Assembly (NCBI RefSeq): GCF_030687835.1
Contig: NZ_CP117449.1
Span: 5,771,001-5,835,000, forward strand
From: Pseudomonas hefeiensis
Lineage (GTDB): Bacteria > Pseudomonadota > Gammaproteobacteria > Pseudomonadales > Pseudomonadaceae
Reading direction: 5' to 3'
Length of the DNA: 64,000 nt
Within the stretch, counting starts at the first letter, position 1; every line of letters starts with the position of its first letter. The translations under genes and the position numbers were made by a program. Of this stretch, positions 28,735-38,617 are shown in pieces. The notes beneath the pieces were generated by a model, which saw only the letters and a list, made by a program, of their open reading frames with translations, had not been told where the DNA came from and did no database searches.

Positions 28735-28835
28735 AGCCGGTACACCGGCGCGCGGGTTCATCGGGAGACAGCTTTCAGGAGACGGCATTCCTGACAGCAT
28801 TCTGGGGGGTAAACGGCAGCTGGGTTCCCAGCGAC
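28735..28835 (+). promoter_or_regulatory. Hairpin-rich untranslated leader of prkA
   Basis: Three short perfect stems occur in succession: CCGGTACACCGG (28737-28748), TCAGGA...TCCTGA (28775-28794) and GCTGGGTTCCCAGC (28819-28832). Several GGA trinucleotides occur in or near loops (AGGGGAG, CGGGAGAC, CAGGAGAC), reminiscent of RsmA/CsrA sites. Function is inferred only from structure. Confidence 0.4.
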
Positions 28836-28893
28836 CGACCAGCATCGACTGATTGATCCGACACCGGCTCCACGTATCGAGCGAGGTGACGTC

Positions 28894-30816
28894 ATGAGCA
28901 TTTTTAGCCACTTCCAGCAACGTTTCGAGTCCACGCGGCAGGAGGAATACTCGCTGCAGGAATACCTCGATCTCTGCAAGCAGGACCGCAGCGCCTACGC
29001 ATCGGCTGCGGAGCGTCTGTTGCTGGCAATCGGAGAACCGGAACTGCTGGATACCTCGGCCAATTCGAGGCTTTCGCGGATCTTTTCCAACAAAGTGATT
29101 CGCCGCTATCCGACCTTCCAGGACTTCCATGGCATGGAAGAGTGCATCGACCAGATCGTGTCCTATTTCCGCCACGCAGCTCAGGGCCTGGAAGAGAAGA
29201 AACAGATCCTGTACCTGCTTGGCCCCGTCGGCGGCGGTAAATCATCCTTGGCCGAGAAGCTCAAGGAACTGATCGAAAAGGTGCCCTTCTATGCCATCAA
29301 GGGTTCGCCCGTATTCGAATCCCCCCTGGGGCTGTTCAACGCTACTGAGGATGGCGCGATCCTTGAGGAAGATTTCGGCATTCCGCGTCGCTACCTCAAT
29401 ACCATCATGTCGCCATGGGCCACCAAGCGCCTGGCCGAGTTCGGTGGTGACATCAGCCAGTTCCGGGTGGTCAAGCTCTACCCTTCCATCCTCAACCAGA
29501 TCGCGGTAGCCAAGACCGAACCTGGGGACGAAAACAACCAGGACATTTCCGCTCTCGTGGGCAAGGTCGATATCCGCAAGCTGGAGGAGTTTCCACAGAA
29601 CGATGCCGACGCCTACAGCTATTCGGGTGCGCTGTGCCGGGCCAACCAGGGCCTGATGGAATTCGTCGAGATGTTCAAGGCGCCCATCAAAGTGCTGCAC
29701 CCCCTGCTGACCGCAACCCAGGAAGGCAACTACAACAGCACCGAAGGCCTGGGGGCGATTCCGTTCAGCGGCATCCTGCTGGCGCACTCCAACGAGTCGG
29801 AATGGCACACCTTCCGCAACAACAAGAACAACGAGGCCTTCATCGACCGGATCTACATCGTCAAGGTGCCGTACTGCCTGCGAGTCACCGATGAGGTGAA
29901 GATCTACGACAAGCTGCTGTTCAACAGCTCGCTGTCCAAGGCCCACTGCGCCCCTGACACGCTGAAGATGCTTGCCCAGTTCACAGTGCTGTCGCGCCTG
30001 AAGGAGCCGGAAAACTCCAACATCTATTCGAAGATGCGGGTCTATGACGGTGAGAACCTCAAGGACACTGATCCGAAGGCCAAGTCGATCCAGGAATACC
30101 GCGACAACGCGGGGGTCGATGAAGGGATGAATGGCCTGTCCACACGCTTCGCCTTCAAGATCCTGTCCAAAGTATTCAACTTCGATCCACATGAGATCGC
30201 CGCCAACCCCGTTCACCTGTTGTATGTGCTGGAACAGCAGATCGAGCAGGAACAGTTCCAGGCGGAAACCCGTGAGCGTTACCTGCGCTTTCTGAAGGAA
30301 TACCTGGCCCCGCGCTACATCGAGTTCATCGGCAAGGAAATTCAGACCGCGTACCTGGAGTCCTACAGCGAGTACGGCCAGAACATCTTTGACCGCTACG
30401 TGCTTTACGCGGATTTCTGGATCCAGGACCAGGAGTACCGCGATCCGGAAACCGGCGAAATTCTCAACCGAGTGGCTCTGAACGAGGAACTGGAAAAAAT
30501 CGAGAAACCGGCCGGGATCAGCAATCCCAAGGATTTCCGCAACGAAATCGTCAACTTCGTCTTGCGGGCCCGGGCCAACAACAACGGCAAGAACCCAACC
30601 TGGCTCAGCTACGAAAAGCTGCGGGTGGTTATCGAGAAGAAAATGTTCTCCAACACCGAAGACCTGCTGCCGGTCATCAGCTTCAACGCCAAGGCCAGCA
30701 AGGAGGACCAGCAAAAACACAACGACTTCGTCACACGCATGGTCGAACGTGGCTACACCGACAAACAGGTACGGCTGCTCTCCGAGTGGTACCTGCGGGT
30801 CCGGAAATCGCAGTGA
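28894..30816 (+). CDS. prkA: PrkA family serine protein kinase (YeaG)
   Basis: Cytoplasmic AAA+-like protein kinase of 640 residues implicated in stationary-phase and nutrient-stress responses. Walker A is LGPVGGGKSSLAEKL (about 109-123). The AAA part runs to about residue 370, and a C-terminal PrkA kinase-like domain follows (about 380-640). FHGMEECIDQIVSYF precedes the P-loop as in E. coli YeaG. It is the first gene of the conserved prkA-yeaH-spoVR trio. It starts at the ATG at 28894 with GAGGTGA upstream. A long leader with several hairpins precedes it. Confidence 0.95.
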   Translation: MSIFSHFQQRFESTRQEEYSLQEYLDLCKQDRSAYASAAERLLLAIGEPELLDTSANSRLSRIFSNKVIRRYPTFQDFHGMEECIDQIVSYFRHAAQGLEEKKQILYLLGPVGGGKSSLAEKLKELIEKVPFYAIKGSPVFESPLGLFNATEDGAILEEDFGIPRRYLNTIMSPWATKRLAEFGGDISQFRVVKLYPSILNQIAVAKTEPGDENNQDISALVGKVDIRKLEEFPQNDADAYSYSGALCRANQGLMEFVEMFKAPIKVLHPLLTATQEGNYNSTEGLGAIPFSGILLAHSNESEWHTFRNNKNNEAFIDRIYIVKVPYCLRVTDEVKIYDKLLFNSSLSKAHCAPDTLKMLAQFTVLSRLKEPENSNIYSKMRVYDGENLKDTDPKAKSIQEYRDNAGVDEGMNGLSTRFAFKILSKVFNFDPHEIAANPVHLLYVLEQQIEQEQFQAETRERYLRFLKEYLAPRYIEFIGKEIQTAYLESYSEYGQNIFDRYVLYADFWIQDQEYRDPETGEILNRVALNEELEKIEKPAGISNPKDFRNEIVNFVLRARANNNGKNPTWLSYEKLRVVIEKKMFSNTEDLLPVISFNAKASKEDQQKHNDFVTRMVERGYTDKQVRLLSEWYLRVRKSQ

Positions 30817-30830
30817 AGCAGTGAAGCAGC

Positions 30831-30911
30831 GGCAAGCTTCAAGCCATGAGCTGCAGGGGCGCTCACCGCCCCTGCGCTTCTGGCTTGCAGCTTGAAGCTG
30901 AGAACTTGAAG
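30831..30911. repeat. Inverted repeat of the AGCTTGCAGCTTGAAGC family between prkA and yeaH
   Basis: Outer arms CAAGCTTCAAGC and GCTTGCAGCTTGAAGCT flank a strong inner hairpin, GCAGGGGCG-CTCAC-CGCCCCTGC (30853-30875). It belongs to a repeat family distinct from the REP units; a short relative lies near 11074-11090. It separates prkA from yeaH and may set their relative mRNA levels. Confidence 0.75.
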
Positions 30912-30928
30912 CTGCCCGGAGGGTTCAT

Positions 30929-32200
30929 ATGAGCTATGTGATCGACCGACGCCTTAATGGCAAGAACAAAAGCACGGTGAACCGCCAGCGGTTTCTGCGG
31001 CGTTACCGTGACCACATCAAGAAGGCCGTCGAAGAGGCGGTCAGCCGCCGCTCCATTACCGATATGGAACATGGCGAGCAGATCAGCATCCCCGGACGCG
31101 ACATCGACGAGCCGGTGCTTCACCACGGACGTGGCGGCAAACAGACCGTCGTGCACCCCGGCAACAAGGAATTCACCAGCGGCGAACACATTCCACGTCC
31201 GCAAGGCGGAGGTGGAGGGAGAGGTCCGGGCAAGGCCGGCAACTCCGGCGAGGGTATGGATGAGTTTGTGTTCCAGATTACCCAGGAAGAATTCCTGGAG
31301 TTCATGTTCGAGGACCTGGAGCTACCCAACCTGGTCAAGCGCAACCTGACCGGCACCGACACCTTCAAGACAGTACGCGCCGGCATCAGCAATGAAGGCA
31401 ATCCGTCGCGCATCAATATCATCCGCACGCTTCGTTCGGCCCACGCGCGGCGCATCGCGTTGTCGGGTAGCAGCCGGGCAAAATTGCGCGAAGCCAAGGA
31501 CGAACTGGCCCGCCTTAAGCGCGAAGAACCCGACAATTTTGGCGATATTCAGGAGTTGGAAGCGGAGATCGAAAAACTTAGCGCGCGGATTCACCGTGTG
31601 CCATTTCTCGATACTTTCGACCTCAAGTACAACCTGCTGGTGAAACAACCCAACCCCAGCTCCAAGGCCGTGATGTTCTGCCTGATGGACGTGTCGGGCT
31701 CCATGACCCAGGCCACCAAGGACATTGCCAAGCGCTTTTTTATCCTCTTGTACCTGTTCCTCAAACGGAACTACGACAAGATTGACGTGGTGTTCATCCG
31801 CCACCACACCAGCGCCAGGGAAGTGGACGAAGAGGAGTTCTTCTATTCCCGGGAAACCGGCGGCACGATTGTCTCCAGTGCCCTGAAGCTGATGCAGGAA
31901 ATCATGGCCGAACGCTATCCTGCCAATGAGTGGAACATCTATGCAGCCCAGGCGTCCGATGGCGATAACTGGAACGATGATTCGCCCATTTGCCGCGACA
32001 TCCTGATCAACCAGATCATGCCGTTCGTCCAGTACTACACCTATGTGGAAATTACTCCACGGGAACATCAGGCGTTGTGGTACGAATATGAACGCATCGC
32101 CGAAGCGTTTTCCGACACATTTGCCCAACAGCAATTGGTCTCGGCCGGGGATATCTACCCGGTCTTCCGTGAACTCTTCCAGCGCAGGTTAGTGACATGA
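30929..32200 (+). CDS. yeaH: DUF444 protein YeaH
   Basis: Cytoplasmic protein of 423 residues, the usual partner of PrkA. The N-terminus is basic ([20 protein letters not shown]), followed by a Gly-rich linker ([14 protein letters not shown], about 91-104). The C-terminal half is a von Willebrand A-like domain with the MIDAS-type motif [13 protein letters not shown] (about residue 251) and a later TGGT (ETGGTIVSS). GGAGG precedes the ATG. It overlaps spoVR by 4 bp. The molecular role is not established; it acts with YeaG in stress adaptation in E. coli. Confidence 0.93.
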   Translation: MSYVIDRRLNGKNKSTVNRQRFLRRYRDHIKKAVEEAVSRRSITDMEHGEQISIPGRDIDEPVLHHGRGGKQTVVHPGNKEFTSGEHIPRPQGGGGGRGPGKAGNSGEGMDEFVFQITQEEFLEFMFEDLELPNLVKRNLTGTDTFKTVRAGISNEGNPSRINIIRTLRSAHARRIALSGSSRAKLREAKDELARLKREEPDNFGDIQELEAEIEKLSARIHRVPFLDTFDLKYNLLVKQPNPSSKAVMFCLMDVSGSMTQATKDIAKRFFILLYLFLKRNYDKIDVVFIRHHTSAREVDEEEFFYSRETGGTIVSSALKLMQEIMAERYPANEWNIYAAQASDGDNWNDDSPICRDILINQIMPFVQYYTYVEITPREHQALWYEYERIAEAFSDTFAQQQLVSAGDIYPVFRELFQRRLVT

Positions 32201-33762
32201 CCGCCAAAAAAGAGCAGAAACGCCAGCCCATTTCCACCGGCTCAGAATGGACGTTCGAGCTGATCCAGGCCTACGACCGAGAAATCAGCCGTATCGCGGA
32301 CCGTTATGCCCTGGACACTTACCCGAACCAGATCGAGGTGATCACCGCCGAGCAAATGATGGACGCCTACGCGTCGGTCGGCATGCCACTGGGCTATCAC
32401 CACTGGTCCTACGGCAAACACTTCCTCAGCACCGAGAAATCCTACAGTCGCGGCCAAATGGGGTTGGCCTATGAGATCGTGATCAACTCCGACCCCTGCA
32501 TCGCCTACCTGATGGAAGAAAACACCATCTGCATGCAGGCCTTGGTGGTGGCCCATGCGTGCTACGGCCACAACAGCTTCTTCAAGGGTAACTACCTGTT
32601 TCGCACCTGGACCGATGCCAGCTCGATCATCGATTACCTGGTATTTGCCAAGCAATACATCATGCAATGCGAGGAACGTCACGGCATCGACGCCGTGGAA
32701 GACCTGCTGGACTCCTGCCACGCGCTGATGAACTACGGCGTGGACCGCTACAAACGACCGTATCCGATCTCCGCCGAAGAGGAACGCCGGCGTCAAAAGG
32801 ACCGCGAAGAACATCTGCAAAAGCAGATCAACGATTTGTGGCGCACCATTCCCAAAGGCGCCGACAAGTACAGCGAGAAAGACAACGCGCGTTTCCCTGC
32901 CGAACCCCAGGAAAACATCCTCTATTTCATCGAAAAACACGCTCCACTACTGGAGCCGTGGCAGCGGGAAATCGTGCGTATCGTGCGCAAGATCGCTCAG
33001 TATTTTTATCCACAGCGCCAGACCCAAGTCATGAACGAGGGTTGGGCCACGTTCTGGCATTACACGCTGATGAACGACCTGTATGACGAAGGCCTGGTCA
33101 CCGACGGTTTCATGATGGAGTTCCTCACATCCCATACCAGCGTGGTGTTCCAGCCCGGTTTCGACAGCCCGTATTACAGCGGCATCAATCCTTACGCACT
33201 GGGCTTTGCCATGTACCGCGATATCCGGCGCATGTGCGAAGACCCTACCGAGGAAGACCGGCGCTGGTTCCCGGACATTGCCGGCTCGGACTGGTTGTCC
33301 GCCATTAAATTCGCGATGAGCAGCTTCAAGGATGAGAGCTTCATCCTGCAGTACCTCTCGCCCAAGGTCATTCGCGACCTGAAACTGTTCAGCATCCTCG
33401 ATGACGACCAGAAGGATGACCTGTTGGTGCCCGCCATCCATGATGAAAGCGGTTATCGCACCATCCGCGAGACGCTGGCGGCGCAATACAACCTGGGCAA
33501 TCGCGAGCCCAACGTTCAGATCTACAGCATCGATCGCCGGGGCGATCGCTCGCTGACGCTGCGCCATCAGGCGCATGATCGCAAACCGCTGGGCGATTCA
33601 ACCGACGAAGTCCTCAAGCACCTGCACCGCCTCTGGGGGTTCGACATTCACCTGGAAACCTTGCAGGGCGACCAGGTGATGAAAACCCATCACGTGCCGC
33701 CCAGAACCGAACAAGCCGAAGGAGACTATGGCCGCCTGGACTTGGCCGTCATTCATCTTTGA
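32197..33762 (+). CDS. spoVR: SpoVR family protein (YcgB)
   Basis: Conserved protein of 521 residues, third gene of the prkA-yeaH-spoVR operon; its start overlaps the yeaH stop (ATGA). Family-typical stretches include [31 protein letters not shown] and [13 protein letters not shown]. Several His and Glu residues within them suggest a metal-binding centre (inference). The C-terminal domain (about 440-510) ends DLAVIHL. The name comes from a Bacillus spore-cortex gene, but the protein is widespread in non-sporing bacteria and its biochemical activity is unknown. Confidence 0.94.
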   Translation: MTAKKEQKRQPISTGSEWTFELIQAYDREISRIADRYALDTYPNQIEVITAEQMMDAYASVGMPLGYHHWSYGKHFLSTEKSYSRGQMGLAYEIVINSDPCIAYLMEENTICMQALVVAHACYGHNSFFKGNYLFRTWTDASSIIDYLVFAKQYIMQCEERHGIDAVEDLLDSCHALMNYGVDRYKRPYPISAEEERRRQKDREEHLQKQINDLWRTIPKGADKYSEKDNARFPAEPQENILYFIEKHAPLLEPWQREIVRIVRKIAQYFYPQRQTQVMNEGWATFWHYTLMNDLYDEGLVTDGFMMEFLTSHTSVVFQPGFDSPYYSGINPYALGFAMYRDIRRMCEDPTEEDRRWFPDIAGSDWLSAIKFAMSSFKDESFILQYLSPKVIRDLKLFSILDDDQKDDLLVPAIHDESGYRTIRETLAAQYNLGNREPNVQIYSIDRRGDRSLTLRHQAHDRKPLGDSTDEVLKHLHRLWGFDIHLETLQGDQVMKTHHVPPRTEQAEGDYGRLDLAVIHL

Positions 33763-33825
33763 CCCCGTTTTCACCTCCGAACGTCTGGCGCAAAGGTTAT
33801 CCTGTCAGACCAACGGAGGTTTTTT

Positions 33826-35052
33826 ATGCAGATCTATAAAGTCGGCGGTGCCGTTCGCGATCGCCTGCTGGGCATCCCTGTCACCGACATCGACCGGGTC
33901 GTGGTGGGGGCTAGCGCCGAGGACATGCTCGCCAAGGGCTTTCGCCCGGTGGGGGCGGATTTTCCGGTATTCCTCGACCCCAAGACCGGTGAGGAATACG
34001 CCCTCGCCCGCACCGAACGCAAAAGTGGCCGCGGTTATGGCGGCTTCGTGTTCCATGCCAGCCCCGAAGTCACCCTGGAAGAGGACCTGATCCGCAGGGA
34101 CCTGACGATCAACGCCATGGCCGAAGACGACCATGGCAATCTTACCGACCCGTACAACGGCCAGGGCGACCTCGAAGCCCGCCTGCTTCGCCACGTTTCT
34201 CCCGCGTTCGCCGAAGATCCCCTCCGGGTCTTGCGGGTTGCCCGCTTTGCCGCACGCTATGCTCCGTTGGGTTTCAAAGTGGCGGACGAAACCCTTGAGC
34301 TGATGCGCCAGCTCAGCGACTCTGGCGAATTGCAAGCCTTGACCGCAGAACGTAGCTGGAAAGAGATTTCCCGCGCCCTCATGGAAAACCAACCGCAGGT
34401 GTTTATCCAGGTCCTGCGCGATTGCACAGCCCTCAAAGTCTTGATGCCCGAGGTTGACGCACTGTTTGGCGTGCCACAACCCGAGGCGCATCACCCTGAA
34501 ATCGACACCGGCGTCCACACCCTGAGCGTGCTGGAGCAGGCGGCACTGCATGCACAGCCACTGACCGTCCGTTGGGCGTGTCTACTACATGATCTGGGCA
34601 AAGGTCTGACGCCCGAACACGAATGGCCCCGACACATCGCCCATGAGCACAAGGGCTTGAAGCTGATCAAGGCGGTCAATGAACGTTTCAAGGCCCCACG
34701 CGACTGCCAGGAACTGGCGTTATTGGTCGGTCAATACCACACCCATGGTCATCGCGCGCTCGAATTGAAGGCGTCCACGTTGCTTGAGCTGTTGCAAAGT
34801 TTTGACGTGTATCGCCGCCCCCAGCGCTTTGAGGAGTTCATCGCAGCGTGCGAGATGGATGCTCGTGGCCGCAAAGGCTTGGAGAAGCGGAGTTATCCAC
34901 AGGCGGATTACCTGCGGGGAGCGGCAGCGGCAGCACGCGGAGTGGCGGTGCAACCCTTGCTGGAAAAAGGCTTCAAGGGACCTGAACTGGGGGAGGCGAT
35001 CAAGCGTGAGCGCCTGCGGGTATTGAAAGCGTATAAGGACGCGACGAGCTGA
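33826..35052 (+). CDS. cca: Multifunctional CCA tRNA nucleotidyltransferase
   Basis: Adds and repairs the CCA end of tRNA without a template, using CTP and ATP. It has 408 residues. The class II nucleotidyltransferase head has [13 protein letters not shown] (about 3-15), the catalytic acidic pair in [11 protein letters not shown], and [15 protein letters not shown]-terminal HD domain ([19 protein letters not shown], about 258-276) gives phosphatase/phosphodiesterase activity, hence the long bifunctional version. GGAGG lies eight bases before the ATG. It is convergent with folK, a REP pair lying between them. Confidence 0.96.
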   Translation: MQIYKVGGAVRDRLLGIPVTDIDRVVVGASAEDMLAKGFRPVGADFPVFLDPKTGEEYALARTERKSGRGYGGFVFHASPEVTLEEDLIRRDLTINAMAEDDHGNLTDPYNGQGDLEARLLRHVSPAFAEDPLRVLRVARFAARYAPLGFKVADETLELMRQLSDSGELQALTAERSWKEISRALMENQPQVFIQVLRDCTALKVLMPEVDALFGVPQPEAHHPEIDTGVHTLSVLEQAALHAQPLTVRWACLLHDLGKGLTPEHEWPRHIAHEHKGLKLIKAVNERFKAPRDCQELALLVGQYHTHGHRALELKASTLLELLQSFDVYRRPQRFEEFIAACEMDARGRKGLEKRSYPQADYLRGAAAAARGVAVQPLLEKGFKGPELGEAIKRERLRVLKAYKDATS

Positions 35053-35094
35053 CAGAGCTTTGTGTCAGCTTGTATCTCGGGAGCATAGGCCGCC

Positions 35095-35173
35095 GCCATC
35101 GCGAGCAGGCTCGCTCCCACAGGATATCGCAGACCCCTCAGGGTCAATGTGGGAGCGAGCCTGCTCGCGATGA
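35095..35173. repeat. REP pair overlapping the 3' end of folK
   Basis: Inverted pair (GCGAGCAGGCTCGCTCCCAC ... GTGGGAGCGAGCCTGCTCGC) with about 35 bp between the arms. The right arm (about 35147-35173) lies inside the folK reading frame and encodes its final residues, with the stop at 35144-35146 next to the palindrome. Confidence 0.93.
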
Positions 35174-35701
35174 CGTCAGGCCTGACAGCAGCTCCAAAGG
35201 CGTGAGCGGTACACCCCGCCACTCAAAAGCCACCGGAGCCAGCACCTGGTCAATCTGCGACTCATCCCACAAAGTAGCGAAGCTTTTACCTACGCCAGGA
35301 TGAATCCGATCGGGCGCAATCAACGACAATGGCCAAAGGACAAAGGCATTCTTGAGGATTTCGGCGCGGGGCAGGATCAAGCCGTCGAAGTTGCCGACCT
35401 GCTCGCCATCCAACAACACGTCGATATCCAGCGGCAGCCCCTTGCGGTCCGGCGCATAACGACCATTGTCCGCCTCGATGAACTTGAGGCGGCGGTCCAG
35501 CTCCATCAGCGGCAGGTCTGTAAAGGCCGACACGACGAAATTGAAAAACGGCCCGCTCTTGATCCCCACCGGCTGGCTCTCGAACACCGCGGAACAGCGG
35601 ATGTCCACCAGGAAGCCGGCGAGGGCTTCAAGACCTGCGCACAAATGAGTTTCGCGCTCGATATTGCTGCCGAGCCCGAGAAAAACCTGAGTCAGCGACA
35701 T
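35144..35701 (-). CDS. folK: 2-amino-4-hydroxy-6-hydroxymethyldihydropteridine pyrophosphokinase
   Basis: Transfers pyrophosphate from ATP to 6-hydroxymethyl-7,8-dihydropterin in folate synthesis. It has 185 residues, longer than the usual ~160. Motifs are VFLGLGSNIERE (about 6-17), FNFVVSAFTDLP, and the metal site LPLDIDVLLDGEQ with LILPRAEI. The last ~11 residues (LTSSRAGSLPH) are translated from a REP palindrome, so the original C-terminus was probably replaced or extended by repeat insertion. The ATG overlaps the folB stop by 10 bp, so folB-folK are coupled. Confidence 0.94.
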   Translation of the reverse strand: MSLTQVFLGLGSNIERETHLCAGLEALAGFLVDIRCSAVFESQPVGIKSGPFFNFVVSAFTDLPLMELDRRLKFIEADNGRYAPDRKGLPLDIDVLLDGEQVGNFDGLILPRAEILKNAFVLWPLSLIAPDRIHPGVGKSFATLWDESQIDQVLAPVAFEWRGVPLTPLELLSGLTSSRAGSLPH

Positions 35702-36045
35702 CCGCGCTCGATCTCCACACCAACACCACTGGCCGCCGGCACAGCACCAGGCTTGGTCACTTTCAGACGCAGCCAGGTAATCTTGAACTCGTCCATCAGC
35801 TCTTGAGCCAGTCGCTCGGCAAAGGTCTCGACCAGCTGGAATTGAGCTTGCTCGGCAAACGCCTGAATGCGCGACGATACACTGGCGTAATCAAGCGCCA
35901 AGGTCAGGTCATCGCCGGCGGCGGCGGGCCGGTTATCCCAAGCGAAACTCAGATCAAGCCGCAGACACTGGCGGATGCCTCGCTCCCAGTCGTAGGCACC
36001 AATGACCGTGTCGACTTCCAGGCCCTCGATAAACACTCTGTCCAA
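35692..36045 (-). CDS. folB: Dihydroneopterin aldolase
   Basis: Cleaves 7,8-dihydroneopterin to 6-hydroxymethyl-7,8-dihydropterin and glycolaldehyde, the step before FolK. It has 117 residues. The N-terminus reads [20 protein letters not shown], typical of the family. Catalytic region residues are in [12 protein letters not shown] and the [11 protein letters not shown] helix. The start is set at the TTG at 36045: GGAG lies eight bases upstream, and this removes an eight-residue Cys-rich extension with no family counterpart. It lies back-to-back with plsY across about 75 bp. Confidence 0.93.
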   Translation of the reverse strand: MDRVFIEGLEVDTVIGAYDWERGIRQCLRLDLSFAWDNRPAAAGDDLTLALDYASVSSRIQAFAEQAQFQLVETFAERLAQELMDEFKITWLRLKVTKPGAVPAASGVGVEIERGCR

Positions 36046-36119
36046 GCACTCTTCTCCGCAGCACGACAAGGGCGCAATGCGCCGTTAGAATCAGGGCGTC
36101 CTCGCCCGGAATAGTTAGC

Positions 36120-36689
36120 ATGTTTTGGTTACTGGCGACTCTCGCCTACCTGCTCGGCTCGCTGTCCTTCGCCATTTTGCTCAGCCGCCTGACCGGTCGC
36201 CCGGATCCGCGAATGAGTGGTTCGGGCAATGCCGGCGCCACCAACATGCTGCGCCTGGCCGGCCGCAAACTCGCCATCCTGACCCTGCTTGGCGACCTCT
36301 GCAAAGGCCTTGTGCCGGTTCTGATCGCCAGTCTTGCAGGACTTTCGTTGCAGCAACAGGCCTGGATTGGTGTCTGCGCCGTCATCGGTCACTTGTTCCC
36401 GCTGTACTTTCGCTTTCGCGGCGGCAAGGGTGTCGCCACCGCCGCCGGCATGCTGCTGGGTCTGTATCCACCCGCTGCCCTGCTGGCCGTCGCTGCCTGG
36501 CTGCTGACGTTCTACCTGACCCGTACCAGCTCCCTTGCGGCACTGATCGCCACGCCGCTGATCCTGCCGTTGCTGGCCTGGCAGGAGCCGGCGGTCTTGC
36601 TACCGGTGACCGCACTCGTCGCATTGATCGTCTGGCGCCACCGGGGCAATCTACGCGACCTGTTTGCCGGGCGCGAACGGCATTTTTAG
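36120..36689 (+). CDS. plsY: Glycerol-3-phosphate acyltransferase PlsY
   Basis: Integral inner-membrane enzyme of 189 residues that acylates glycerol 3-phosphate using acyl-phosphate, the first step of phospholipid synthesis. About five membrane segments are visible, beginning [20 protein letters not shown]. The three cytoplasmic family motifs are present: the Ser/Arg region near [17 protein letters not shown], the glycine-rich [12 protein letters not shown], and the late [12 protein letters not shown]. It is convergent with tsaD (10 bp between stops). No Shine-Dalgarno stronger than weak AATAG is visible before the ATG. Confidence 0.95.
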   Translation: MFWLLATLAYLLGSLSFAILLSRLTGRPDPRMSGSGNAGATNMLRLAGRKLAILTLLGDLCKGLVPVLIASLAGLSLQQQAWIGVCAVIGHLFPLYFRFRGGKGVATAAGMLLGLYPPAALLAVAAWLLTFYLTRTSSLAALIATPLILPLLAWQEPAVLLPVTALVALIVWRHRGNLRDLFAGRERHF

Positions 36690-36699
36690 TCCGCGCACC

Positions 36700-37725
36700 T
36701 TACAGAGGTGATAACTGCTCCATGGGCCAGCGCGCCTGCACGCTGATTGCCAGGCTTTCGTGCTGGCCGGCTTGCAAACGCTGGCACCCGGCGAAGGCAA
36801 TCATCGCACCATTATCTGTGCAGAACTCCGGCCTGGCGTAGTAAACGTCGCCGTTCATGCTGCCAAGCATGTTCTCCAGAGATACGCGCAGCGCCTTGTT
36901 CGCACTGACTCCGCCAGCGATCACCAAACGCTTGAGTCCGGCTTGTTTCAGGGCACGCTTGCACTTGATGGTCAAAGTCTCCACCACCGCCTGCTGGAAC
37001 GCTAGCGAGATGTCGCAACGGGCTTGCTCGCCGTCGTCTGCGGCACTGACACATTGCTGCCAGGTGTTCAAGGCGAAGGTTTTCAGGCCACTGAAGCTGA
37101 AATCCAGACCGGGGCGGTCACACATCGGCCGCGGAAAGACGAAACGCCCTTCAACCCCTTGAGCCGCCAATCGTGCGATTTCCGGACCGCCCGGGTAATT
37201 GAGACCCATCATTTTCGCGGTTTTGTCGAACGCTTCACCGGCAGCGTCGTCCAGGGTTTCCCCCAACAACTCGTATTGGCCGATGCCATCGACCCGGACC
37301 AGTTGCGTATGACCGCCAGAGACCAACAAAGCGACGAACGGAAACTCCGGCGGTTGCGGCTCCAGCATCGGCGCCAGCAGATGGCCTTCCATGTGATGCA
37401 CACCCAGGGCCGGGATACCCCAGGCAAAGGCCAGCGCCTGGGCACAGGAGGCACCCACCAGCAGCGCGCCCACCAGGCCCGGCCCGGCGGTGTAGGCAAT
37501 GGCATCGATCTCGGTCGGCACACAGTCGGCTTCGGCCAGAACCTGGCGGATCAAGGGCAGCATGCGCTTGACGTGATCACGGGAGGCCAGTTCGGGCACC
37601 ACACCGCCATAGGCGCGGTGCAGATCGATCTGGCTGAACAGCGCATCGGCCAGCAGGCCGCGTTCACTGTCGTATAGTGCGACACCGGTTTCGTCGCAGG
37701 AGGTTTCTAATCCCAGTACTAGCAT
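36700..37725 (-). CDS. tsaD: tRNA N6-adenosine threonylcarbamoyltransferase subunit TsaD
   Basis: Catalytic subunit of the t6A37 tRNA-modification complex (with TsaB, TsaE and threonylcarbamoyl-AMP from TsaC); essential in most bacteria. It has 341 residues of the ASKHA fold. The opening [17 protein letters not shown], the metal ligands in [12 protein letters not shown], and the substrate loops [12 protein letters not shown] and [13 protein letters not shown] are visible. It is divergent from rpsU, an arrangement conserved across gamma-proteobacteria (tsaD < > rpsU-dnaG-rpoD). The intergenic 199 bp hold both promoters. Confidence 0.97.
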   Translation of the reverse strand: MLVLGLETSCDETGVALYDSERGLLADALFSQIDLHRAYGGVVPELASRDHVKRMLPLIRQVLAEADCVPTEIDAIAYTAGPGLVGALLVGASCAQALAFAWGIPALGVHHMEGHLLAPMLEPQPPEFPFVALLVSGGHTQLVRVDGIGQYELLGETLDDAAGEAFDKTAKMMGLNYPGGPEIARLAAQGVEGRFVFPRPMCDRPGLDFSFSGLKTFALNTWQQCVSAADDGEQARCDISLAFQQAVVETLTIKCKRALKQAGLKRLVIAGGVSANKALRVSLENMLGSMNGDVYYARPEFCTDNGAMIAFAGCQRLQAGQHESLAISVQARWPMEQLSPL

Positions 37726-37924
37726 GGGTTTGCGCCTTGTAGAGGCTGAATTCGAAGGCGCGCATAATAGTCGCCGCGTTGTGCCCCGACCAGCGGTTTT
37801 CGATCAGAGGCTTTGCATTCCGAGCGATGAGGGGTTAACATCCGCAACCCTTAAAAACCGACGTCTTCAAGTGCTCTTTTGCCGCGAGGATGTTGACCCC
37901 GGTAATGAATGAAGGTAGCTCTGG

Positions 37925-38140
37925 ATGCCAGCCGTCAAAGTAAAAGAGAACGAACCCTTCGACGTAGCACTGCGTCGTTTCAAGCGCTCCTGCGAAAAAG
38001 CCGGTGTTCTGGCTGAAGTTCGTAGCCGCGAATTCTACGAGAAGCCGACTTCCGAGCGTAAGCGCAAAGCAGCAGCCGCTGTTAAGCGTCACGCTAAGAA
38101 AGTTCAGCGCGAACAGCGCCGCGCCGTACGTCTGTACTAA
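37925..38140 (+). CDS. rpsU: 30S ribosomal protein S21
   Basis: Small basic ribosomal protein of 71 residues that helps the 30S subunit start on mRNA. The sequence [20 protein letters not shown] at residues 2-21 and the Arg/Lys-rich tail ending VRLY are diagnostic. GAAGG lies upstream of the ATG. It heads the macromolecular-synthesis region rpsU-dnaG-rpoD. Unlike in other Pseudomonas, no GatB/YqeY-domain gene follows before dnaG (see findings). Confidence 0.97.
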
Positions 38141-38170
38141 TACACAGACGTCCGTAGCAAGCTTCTGCCA

Positions 38171-38193
38171 AGCCCGGCCTTCAAGCCGGGCTT
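38171..38193 (+). terminator. Hairpin after rpsU
   Basis: Stem AAGCCCGGC / GCCGGGCTT with a short loop, about 30 bp after the rpsU stop. The following bases are only weakly U-rich (CTTATGG), so read-through into dnaG is likely. Confidence 0.65.
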
Positions 38194-38617
38194 ATGGCAT
38201 TTGCGGAAAACGCTTGATGCTTCACTGTCAAAGTCGCGCATGCGACCGAGACAACCTGCTTTACAACGTCAGACCTGGCTCTTTTGCCAGCGGTGCACGT
38301 CTCTTCTGACGAGCCTTCCAAGGCTACTGACGAGCACACCCCTGATTCCTCTAACGACGATCAGCCCAAGGCACCTGCTTGCGTGCCCGCCTGATGATCC
38401 GAGGCCCGACCGGCCGTAACCGGACTCAGCGCAACATATTCAAACAGTCGAAAACTGATTAGTCATTAACGTCAGTGGATTATCGGCAGATACACTTCCC
38501 GACAGCGATGATGCAGACGACCCGGTCGAGCCACCGTTTTACCGTGCCTCAAGACCAAGAGTCGGTTACGCCCGCTGATTTCGGGCCCATATTTCGCGCA
38601 GTGATGATGAGAACGCC
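38194..38617. other. Gene-less 424 bp between rpsU terminator and dnaG
   Basis: No reading frame here resembles a known protein, and the longest one (38201-38419) lacks a ribosome binding site and family features. The G+C content is somewhat lower than that of the flanking genes. The region must hold the dnaG ribosome binding site and probably a promoter, but nothing was recognised with confidence. Confidence 0.6.

Noticed and set aside
28634..28852. 72-codon open frame between glpE and prkA
   Set aside because: No ribosome binding site at proper spacing, no recognisable family, and it runs through three RNA hairpins; more likely the untranslated prkA leader.
38201..38419. Possible small gene in the rpsU-dnaG gap
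   Set aside because: No ribosome binding site and low-complexity, Ser/Leu/Pro-rich translation; does not resemble YqeY.
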